Positions 56,097-64,000 of a DNA stretch of 64,000 nucleotides are shown here, piece by piece. A program made the translations under genes and the position numbers. The notes under the pieces are model-generated. The model worked only from the letters and a program-made list of their open reading frames with translations. It was not told the origin of the DNA and did no database searches. This DNA comes from Hydractinia symbiolongicarpus. Lineage: Eukaryota > Cnidaria > Hydrozoa > Anthoathecata > Hydractiniidae. Location: positions 40,197,201 through 40,261,200 of the forward strand of contig NC_079875.1 of NCBI RefSeq assembly GCF_029227915.1, read 5' to 3'. Within the stretch, counting starts at the first letter, position 1, and every line of letters begins with the position of its first letter.

Positions 56097-59064
56097 AACA
56101 TACTTCTTAATTTGACGTGATTGCCGGAACTCAGCGATTACACTGGGCGCTGTGGTAGCGCTTCATTTAAGAGTTTAGATAAATAAGTCATTTTTTACTG
56201 TGGGACCAATCCTATCCGTTATCGCGCGCTGAAGAAATAGCGATAATTTCAAAAACTACATTTCATTGACTTTCTAACGGTGTCAGCCCATTTGAGTTAC
56301 AACAGTTGGGTTACATATTCGTACCAACATGTATTTAGCGATATTTTTTTGATATTACTAGGTTGCATCGCTTTTAACAATGAAACGTTGACTGTGGAAC
56401 TTAATTGAACTAACTTTGGACTGTGACCTGATAAATGTGATAAATGAGACAATTGGACTCCAAGAAGTAACATTCTTCTTAATTTGACGTGATTGCCGGA
56501 ACTCAGCGATACCACTGGGCTCTGTGGTAGCGCTTCATTTAAGAATTATGATAAAAAAAAGTCATTTTTTTATTGTGGGACCAATCCTACCCGTTATCGC
56601 GCGCTGAAGAAATAGCGACAGTTTCAAAAACTACATTTCATTGACTTTCTAACGGTGTCAGTCCGTTTGGGTTACAACGGTTGGGTAACATATTCGTACC
56701 GACATGTATTTAGCGATATTTAACTGATATTACTAGGTTGCATCGCTTTTAACGGTGAAACGATTGACTGTGGGACTTAATTGAACTAACTTTGGACTGT
56801 GACCTGATAAATGTGATAATTGAGCCAATTGGACTCCAAGAAATAACATACTTCTTAATTTGACGTGATTGTCGGAACTCAGCGATTACACTGGGCGCTG
56901 TGGTAGCGCTTCATTTAAGAGTTTAGATAAATAAGTCATTTTTTACTGTGGGACCAATCCTATCCGTTATCGCGCGCTGAAGAAATAGCGATAATTTCAA
57001 AAACTACATTTCATTGACTTTCTAACGGTGTCAGCCCATTTGAGTTACAACAGTTGGGTCACATATTCGTACCAACATGTATTTAGCAATATTTTTCTGA
57101 TATTACTAGGTTGCATCGCTTTTAACAATGAAACGATTGACTGTGGGACTTAATTAAGCTAACTTTGGACTGTCACCTGATAAATGTGACAAATGAGACA
57201 ATTGGACTCCAAGAAATAGCATTCTTCTTAATTTGACGTGATTGCCGGAACTCAGCGATACCACTGGCCTCTGTGGTAGCGCTTCATTTAAGAGTTTAGA
57301 TAAATAAGTCATTTTTTACTGTGGGACCAATCCTATCCGTTATCGCGCGCTGAAGAAATAGCGATAATTTCAAAAACTACATTTCATTGACTTTCTAACG
57401 GTGTCAGCCCATTTGAGTTACAACAGTTTGGTCACATATTCGTACCAACATGTATTTAGCGATATTTTTCTGATATTACTAGGTTACATCGCTTTTAACA
57501 ATGAAACGATTGACTGTGGGACTTAATTAAGCTAACTTTGGACTGTCACCTGATAAATGTGATAAATGAGACAATTGGACTCCAAAAAATAGCATTCTTC
57601 TTAATTTGACGTGATTGCCGGAACTCAGCGATTACACTGGGCACTGTGGTAGCGCTTCATTTAAGAATTATGATAAAAAAAGTCATTTTTTTATTGCGGG
57701 ACCAATCCTAGCCGTTATCGCGCGCTAAAGAAATAGCGACAGTTTCAAGAGCTACATTTCATTGACTTTCTAACGGTGTCAGTCCGTTTGAGTTACAACG
57801 GTTGGGTCACATATTCGTACCACCATGTATTTAGCGATATTTTTTTGATATTACTAGGTTGCATCGCTTTTAACAATGAAACGTTGACTGTGGAACTTAA
57901 TTGAACTAACTTTGGACTGTGACCTGATAAATGTGATAATTGAGGCAATTGGACTCCAAGAAATAACATACTTCTTAATTTGACGTGATTGCCGGAACTC
58001 AGCGATTACACTGGGCGCTGTGGTAGCGCTTCATTTAAGAGTTTAGATAAATAAGTCATTTTTTACTGTGGGACCAATCCTATCCGTTATCGCGCGCTGA
58101 AGAAATAGCGATAATTTCAAAAACTACATTTCATTGACTTTCTAACGGTGTCAGCCCATTTGAGTTACAACGGTTGGGTCACATATTCGTACCAACATGT
58201 ATTTAGCGATATTTTTCTGATATTACTAGGTTGCATCGCTTTTAACAATGAAACGATTGACTGTGGGACTTAATTAAGCTAACTTTGGACTGTCACCTGA
58301 TAAATGTGATAAATAAGACAATTGGACTCCAAGAAATAGCATTCTTCTTAATTTGACGTGATTGCCGGAACTCAGCGATTACACTGGGCACTGTGGTAGC
58401 GCTTCATTTAAGAATTATGATAAAAAAAGTCATTTTTTTATTGCGGGACCAATCCTAGCCGTTATCGCGCGCTAAAGAAATAGCGACAGTTTCAAGAGCT
58501 ACATTTCATTGACTTTCTAACGGTGTCAGTCCGTTTGAGTTACAACGGTTGGGTCACATATTCGTACCACCATGTATTTAGCGATATTTTTTTGATATTA
58601 CTAGGTTGCATCGCTTTTAACAATGAAACGTTGACTGTGGAACTTAATTGAACTAACTTTGGACTGTGACCTGATAAATGTGATAATTGAGGCAATTGAA
58701 CTCCAAGAAATAACATACTTCTTAATTTGACGTGATTGCCGGAACTCAGCGATTACACTGGGCGCTGTGGTAGCGCTTCATTTAAGAGTTTAGATAAATA
58801 AGTCATTTTTTACTGTGGGACCAATCCTATCCGTTATCGCGCGCTGAAGAAATAGCGATAATTTCAAAAACTACATTTCATTGACTTTCTAACGGTGTCA
58901 GCCCATTTGAGTTACAACGGTTGGGTCACATATTCGTACCAACATGTATTTAGCGATATTTTTCTGATATTACTAGGTTGCATCGCTTTTAACAATGAAA
59001 CGATTGACTGTGGGACTTAATTAAGCTAACTTTGGAATGTCACCTGATAAATGTGATTAATGAG
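56097..59064. repeat. HOR: 747-bp dimers (GAGTTTAGATAAATAAG + CGTACCACCATG types)
   Basis: GAGTTTAGATAAATAAG occurs at 56,171, 56,919, 57,292, 58,039 and 58,786, mostly 747-748 bp apart. It alternates with a monomer bearing GTTTCAAGAGCTACATTTC and CGTACCACCATG. The first type also carries GCGATAATTTC and CAGCCCATTTGAG and so lacks the middle arm of the triple inverted pentamer. One 373-bp step (56,919 to 57,292) shows a lost partner monomer. Confidence 0.85.
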
Positions 59065-62000
59065 ACAATTGGACTCCAAGAAATAGCATTCTTCTTAATT
59101 TGACGTGATTGCCGGAACTCAGCGATTACACTGGGCACTGTGGTAGCGCTTCATTTAAGAATTATAATAAAAAAAGTCATTTTTTTATTGCGGGACCAAT
59201 CCTAGCCGTTATCGCGCGCTAAAGAAATAGCGACAGTTTCAAGAGCTACATTTCATTGACTTTCTAACGGTGTCAGTCCGTTTGAGTTACAACGGTTGGG
59301 TCACATATTCGTACCACCATGTATTTAGCGATATTTTTTTGATATTACTAGGTTGCATCGCTTTTAACAATGAAACGTTGACTGTGGAACTTAATTGAAC
59401 TAACTTTGGACTGTGACCTGATAAATGTGATAATTGAGGCAATTGGACTCCAAGAAATAACATACTTCTTAATTTGACGTGATTGCCGGAACTCAGCGAT
59501 TACACTGGGCGCTGTGGTAGCGCATCATTTAAGAGTTTAGATAAATAAGTCATTCTTTACTGTGGGACCAATCCTATCCGTTATCGCGCGCTGAAGAAAT
59601 AGCGATAATTTCAAAAACTACATTTCATTGACTTTCTAACGGTGTCAGCCCATTTGAGTTACAACGGTTGGGTCACATATTCGTACCAACATGTATTTAG
59701 CGATATTTTTCTGATATTACTAGGTTGCATCGCTTTTAACAATGAAACGATTGACTGTGGGACTTAATTAAGCTAACTTTGGACTGTCACCTGATAAATG
59801 TGATAAATGAGACAATTGGACTCCAAGAAATAGCATTCTTCTTAATTTGACGTGATTGCCGTAACTCAGCGATTACACTGGGCACTGTGGTAGCGCTTCA
59901 TTTAATAATTATGATAAAAAAAGTCATTTTTTTATTGCGGGACCAATCCTAGCCGTTATCGCGCGCTAAAGAAATAGCGACAGTTTCAAGAGCTACATTT
60001 CATTGACTTTCTAACGGTGTCAGTCCGTTTGAGTTACAACGGTTGGGTCACATATTCGTACCACCATGTATTTAGCGATATTTTTTTGATATTACTAGGT
60101 TGCATCGCTTTTAACAATGAAACGTTGACTGTGGAACTTAATTGAACTAACTTTGGACTGTGACCTGATAAATGTGATAATTGAGGCAATTGGACTCCAA
60201 GAAATAACATACTTCTTAATTTGACGTGATTGCCGGAACTCAGCGATTACACTGGGCGCTGTGGTAGCGCTTCATTTAAGAATTATGATAAAAAAAGTCA
60301 TTTTTTTATTGCGGGACCAATCCTAGCCGTTATCGCGCGCTAAAGAAATAGCGACAGTTTCAAGAGCTACATTTCATTGACTTTCTAACGGTGTCAGTCC
60401 GTTTGAGTTACAACGGTTGGGTCACATATTCGTACCACCATGCATTTAGCGATATTTTTTTGATATTACTAGGTTGCATCGCTTTTAACAATGAAACGTT
60501 GACTGTGGAACTTAATTGAACTAACTTTGGACTGTGACCTGATAAATGTGATAAATGAGACAATTGGACTCCAAGAAGTAACATTCTTCTTAATTTGACG
60601 TGATTGCCGGAACTCAGCAATACCACTGGGCTCTGTGGTAGCGCTTCATTTAAGAATTATGATAAAAAAAGTCATTTTTTTATTGTGGGACCAATCCTAC
60701 CCGTTATCGCGCGCTGAGGAAATAGCGACAGTTTCAAAAACTACATTTCATTGACTTTTTAACGGTGTCAGTCCGTTTGGGTTACCACGGTTGGGTAACA
60801 TATTCGCACCAACATGTATTTAGCGATATTTAACTGATATTACTAGGTTGCATCGCTTTTAACGGTGAAACGATTGACTGTGGGACTTAATTGAACTAAC
60901 TTTGGACTGTAACCTGATAAATATGATAATTGAGACAATTGGACTCCAAGAAATAACATACTTCTTAATTTGACGTGATTGCCGGAACTCAGCGATTACA
61001 CTGGGCGCTGTGGTAGCGCTTCATTTAAGAGTTTAGATAAATAAGTCATTTTTTACTGTGGGACCAATCCTATCCGTTATCGCGCGCTGAAGAAATTGCG
61101 ATAATTTCAAAAACTACATTTCATTGACTTTCTAACGGTGTCACCCCATTTGAGTTACAACGGTTGGGTCACATATTCGTACCAACATGTATTTAGCGAT
61201 ATTTTTCTATTATTACTAGGTTGCATCGCTTTTAACTATGAAACGATTGACTGTGGGACTTAATTAAACTAATTTGGATTGTCACCTGATAAATGTGATA
61301 AAGGAGACAATTGGACTCCAAGAAATAGCATTCTTCTTAATTTGACGTGATTGCCGGAACTCAGCGATTACACTGGGCACTGTGGTAGCGCTTCATTTAA
61401 GAATTATAATAAAAAAAGTCATTTTTTTATTGCGGGACCAATCCTAGCCGTTATCGCGCGCTAAAGAAATAGCGACAGTTTCAAGAGCTACATTTCATTG
61501 ACTTTCTAACGGTGTCAGTCCGTTTGAGTTACAACGGTTGGGTCACATATTCGTACCACCATGTATTTAGCGATATTTTTTTGATATTACTAGGTTGCAT
61601 CGCTTTTAACAATGAAACGTTGACTGTGGAACTTAATTGAACTAACTTTGGACTGTGACCTGATAAATGTGATAATTGAGGCAATTGGACTCCAAGAAAT
61701 AACATACTTCTTAGTTTGACGTGATTGCCGGAACTCAGCGATTACACTGGGCGCTGTGGTAGCGCATCATTTAAGAGTTTAGATAAATAAGTCATTCTTT
61801 ACTGTGGGACCAATCCTATCCGTTATCGCGCGCTGAAGAAATAGCGATAATTTCAAAAACTACATTTCATTGACTTTCTAACGGTGTCAGCCCATTTGAG
61901 TTACAACGGTTGGGTCACATATTCGTACCAACATGTATTTAGCGATATTTTTCTGATATTACTAGGTTGCATCGCTTTTAACAATGAAACGATTGATTGT

Positions 62001-63548
62001 GGGACTTAATTAAGCTAACTTTGGACTGTCACCTGATAAATGTGATAAATGAGACAATTGGACTCCAAGAAATAGCATTCTTCTTAATTTGACGTGATTG
62101 CCGGAACTCAGCGATTACACTGGGCACTGTGGTAGCGCTTCATTTAATAATTATGATAAAAAAAGTCATTTTTTTATTGCGGGACCAATCCTAGCCGTTA
62201 TCGCGCGCTAAAGAAATAGCGACAGTTTCAAGAGCTACATTTCATTGACTTTCTAACGGTGTCAGTCCGTTTGAGTTACAACGGTTGGGTCACATATTCG
62301 TACCACCATGTATTTAGCGATATTTTTTTGATATTACTAGGTTGCATCGCTTTTAACAATGAAACGTTGACTGTGGAACTTAATTGAACTAACTTTGGAC
62401 TGTGACCTGATAAATGTGATAATTGAGGCAATTGGACTCCAAGAAATAACATACTTCTTAATTTGACGTGATTGCCGGAACTCAGCGATTACACTGGGCG
62501 CTGTGGTAGCGCTTCATTTAAGAATTATGATAAAAAAAGTCATTTTTTTATTGCGGGACCAATCCTAGCCGTTATCGCGCGCTAAAGAAATAGCGACAGT
62601 TTCAAGAGCTACATTTCATTGACTTTCTAACGGTGTCAGTCCGTTTGAGTTACAACGGTTGGGTCACATATTCGTACCACCATGCATTTAGCGATATTTT
62701 TTTGATATTACTAGGTTGCATCGCTTTTAACAATGAAACGTTGACTGTGGAACTTAATTGAACTAACTTTGGACTGTGACCTGATAAATGTGATAAATGA
62801 GACAATTGGACTCCAAGAAGTAACATTCTTCTTAATTTGACGTGATTGCCGGAACTCAGCAATACCACTGGGCTCTGTGGTAGCGCTTCATTTAAGAATT
62901 ATGATAAAAAAAGTCATTTTTTTATTGTGGGACCAATCCTACCCGTTATCGCGCGCTGAGGAAATAGCGACAGTTTCAAAAACTACATTTCATTGACTTT
63001 TTAACGGTGTCAGTCCGTTTGGGTTACCACGGTTGGGTAACATATTCGCACCAACATGTATTTAGCGATATTTAACTGATATTACTAGGTTGCATCGCTT
63101 TTAACGGTGAAACGATTGACTGTGGGACTTAATTGAACTAACTTTGGACTGTAACCTGATAAATATGATAATTGAGACAATTGGACTCCAAGAAATAACA
63201 TACTTCTTAATTTGACGTGATTGCCGGAACTCAGCGATTACACTGGGCGCTGTGGTAGCGCTTCATTTAAGAGTTTAGATAAATAAGTCATTTTTTACTG
63301 TGGGACCAATCCTATCCGTTATCGCGCGCTGAAGAAATTGCGATAATTTCAAAAACTACATTTCATTGACTTTCTAACGGTGTCACCCCATTTGAGTTAC
63401 AACGGTTGGGTCACATATTCGTACCAACATGTATTTAGCGATATTTTTCTATTATTACTAGGTTGCATCGCTTTTAACTATGAAACGATTGACTGTGGGA
63501 CTTAATTAAACTAATTTGGATTGTCACCTGATAAATGTGATAAAGGAG
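59065..63548. repeat. HOR: 2,242-bp 6-mer duplicated at the edge of the array
   Basis: The copies run at about 59,065-61,306 and 61,307-63,548 (limits good to about 25 bp). Rare variants recur exactly 2,242 bp apart: GCGCATCATTTAAG (59,523 / 61,765), AATTATAATAAAAAAAG (59,160 / 61,402), CACCATGCATTTAGC (60,436 / 62,678), AGCAATACCACTGG, CGCACCAACATG and GAAATTGCGATAATTTC. I noticed only three single-base differences: 59,472/61,714, 59,755/61,997 and 59,862/62,104. This looks like one of the youngest events in the window. Confidence 0.88.
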
Positions 63549-63687
63549 ACAATTGGACTCCAAGAAATAACATTCTTCTTAATTTGACATGATTGCCGAA
63601 ACTCAGCGATTACACTGGGCTCTGTGGTAGCGCTTCATTTAAGAATTAAGATAAAAAAGTCATTTTTTTATTGTGGGACCAATCCTA
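63549..63687. repeat. Last, truncated monomer of the array
   Basis: Satellite sequence continues through TTGACATGATTGCC, GCGATTACACTGGGC, the A-tract palindrome and TGTGGGACCAATCCTAG, then stops at about 63,687. The expected next words (CCGTTATCGCGCGC) are replaced by unrelated sequence. The heptamer CAATCCT occurs just before the break (63,680-63,686) and again just after it (63,694-63,700). Confidence 0.85.
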
Positions 63688-64000
63688 GACTATCAATCCT
63701 CATTTGAAGAGCTTTTATCAAAAAATGGGAGCGTTACAATTCACCAAACGAACTTACGCATCCTTGTTACTGAGCTGTATAAAGCTAAAACAAAAACAGG
63801 TCCAGAAATGTTGAATGAAATTTTTATTTTTCCTGAACCAGTGTATAATTTGAGGAAGGACAAACTTAAGAGTAACAAAATATTTTCAGTGAGATATGGG
63901 ATCGAAACACTGTCTAATGTTGGGTTAAAGCTTTGGAACTCTTTGCCTAACGAGTATCGGAACGCTGGTACTTTAATTGAGTTTAGAAACAAAATAAGAA
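63688..64000 (+). mobile_element. Non-LTR retrotransposon fragment, 5'-truncated against the satellite
   Basis: Sequence right of the satellite codes, on the + strand, for the tail of a non-LTR retrotransposon reverse transcriptase. It begins abruptly at the satellite junction with no upstream part of the element and runs off the window. A 5'-truncated copy is the usual product of target-primed reverse transcription, in which case a 3' UTR or tail and then either more satellite or unique DNA should follow. Rearrangement of the array into an existing element is the alternative. The clade (CR1/L2/Jockey-like or other) cannot be settled from this stretch. Confidence 0.75.
63688..64000 (+). CDS. 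Reverse transcriptase C-terminal region of a non-LTR retrotransposon (partial, both ends missing)
   Basis: A stop-free frame gives 104 codons from 63,688 to 63,999. It technically opens at 63,655 inside the satellite, just after an in-frame TAA at 63,652, but the first 11 codons there are satellite. No start codon belongs to it. The peptide begins DYQSSFEELL, followed by SVTIHQTNLRIL, NEIF, VYNLR, then RYGIETLSNVG, KLWNSLPNEYRN and IEFRNKIR. This order (SFEELL, IH..NL..L..E.YK, NEIF, YNLR, YG.E.LS..G.K.W..LP, F...I) is the well-known region after the polymerase and thumb domains in non-LTR reverse transcriptases common in cnidarian and other animal genomes. The catalytic palm lies upstream and is absent. 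No stops or frameshifts are seen, so the copy is fairly young. On its own it cannot be active. The family assignment is from recall of the motif pattern and not from a search. Confidence 0.8.

Larger units (their letters stand above)
1..63687. repeat. Satellite DNA array, ~374-bp monomer, about 170 head-to-tail copies
   Basis: The same ~374-bp unit repeats without interruption and in one orientation from the first base to about 63,687. The period is read from recurring landmarks, for example identical segments at 5,010 and 5,384 (374 bp), 5,384 and 6,880 (4 x 374) and 47,492 and 48,239 (747 bp). Conserved words in order are TGTGGGACC, TATCGCGCGCTGAAG, GCGACAGTTTC, CTAACGGTGTCAGTCCG, TCACATATTCGTACC, AGCGATATTT, TACTAGGTTGCATCGC, TGTGGGACTTAATTGA, GATAAATGTGAT, GACAATTGGACTCC, TTGACGTGATTGCC and CAGCGATTACACTGGGC. 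Copies differ by scattered substitutions and small indels. No mobile element, gene or unrelated spacer interrupts the array. It is open at the left edge, so the true length is greater. Its chromosomal position (centromere, pericentromere or subtelomere) cannot be told from this sequence. I do not recognise it as a named satellite family. Confidence 0.98.

Noticed and set aside
2440-62868. Some thirty similar - strand open frames of 62-88 codons, one per certain monomers
   Set aside because: They are the same satellite frame repeated at monomer spacing, fit within a single 374-bp unit, are broken by stops in most other copies, and have no recognisable domain or codon pattern. Their similarity comes from the repeat and not from protein selection.
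1-63687. CRISPR array
   Set aside because: The units are 374 bp and contiguous, without short repeats separated by unique spacers, and no cas genes are present.
1-63687. 5S rRNA or tRNA gene tandem array
   Set aside because: No A box/B box pair at proper spacing, no T-run terminator in a suitable position and no recognisable 5S or tRNA fold.
1-63687. Firm call of a centromere
   Set aside because: A long HOR satellite fits one, but pericentromeric, subtelomeric and B-chromosome satellites look the same in sequence; nothing here separates them.
63741-63992. 83-codon - strand frame
   Set aside because: It is antisense to the + strand reverse transcriptase frame, which has a recognisable motif order; the - frame does not.
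1-64000. Telomeric or microsatellite repeats
   Set aside because: No runs of TTAGGG-like or other short-unit repeats beyond the A/T tracts of the monomer.

Overview
The window is almost entirely one tandem satellite DNA array. From base 1 to about 63,687 a monomer of about 374 bp (373-375 bp in most copies, roughly 39% GC by hand count of one unit) repeats head to tail, always in the same orientation, about 170 times. The array is already running at base 1, so its left end lies outside the window. It stops at about 63,687, partway through a monomer, and the last ~313 bp are unrelated sequence: an open reading frame on the + strand that reads as the C-terminal part of a non-LTR retrotransposon reverse transcriptase, cut by the window edge. 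I see no rRNA, tRNA, CRISPR, bacterial operon or single-copy gene. The organism is a eukaryote. The reverse transcriptase tail is of a kind common in cnidarians and other aquatic metazoans, so an invertebrate animal is my best guess, with low confidence on phylum.

The array is not a simple run of equal monomers. It is a patchwork of higher-order repeats (HORs), recognised by diagnostic variants that recur at whole-number multiples of ~374 bp: dimers (747 bp), trimers (1,123 bp), tetramers (1,496 bp), 6-mers (2,242 bp), 7-mers (2,614 bp) and a long HOR at 28-43.4 kb whose successive copies measure 4,092, 3,700 and 4,075 bp. These copy lengths, and the mosaic monomers at the breakpoints, fit unequal crossing-over and short conversion tracts. 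One rearrangement breaks the register: a 530-bp duplication at 50.64-51.70 kb joins two different phases of the monomer.

Inside the monomer I see an older layer. The octamer TGTGGGAC occurs twice, 180 and 194 bp apart, and several other short words recur in the same order in both halves, so the 374-bp unit looks like an ancient duplication of a unit of about 187 bp. Each monomer also carries an A-tract/T-tract palindrome with a GTCA spacer and a triple arrangement AACGG / CCGTT / AACGG that can fold into either of two hairpins.

The many short open frames in the array (mostly - strand, 62-88 codons) are one monomer frame seen again and again and are not treated as genes. The only protein-coding sequence I support is the retrotransposon fragment at the right edge. 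The array could be centromeric, pericentromeric or subtelomeric, but nothing in the sequence alone decides this.
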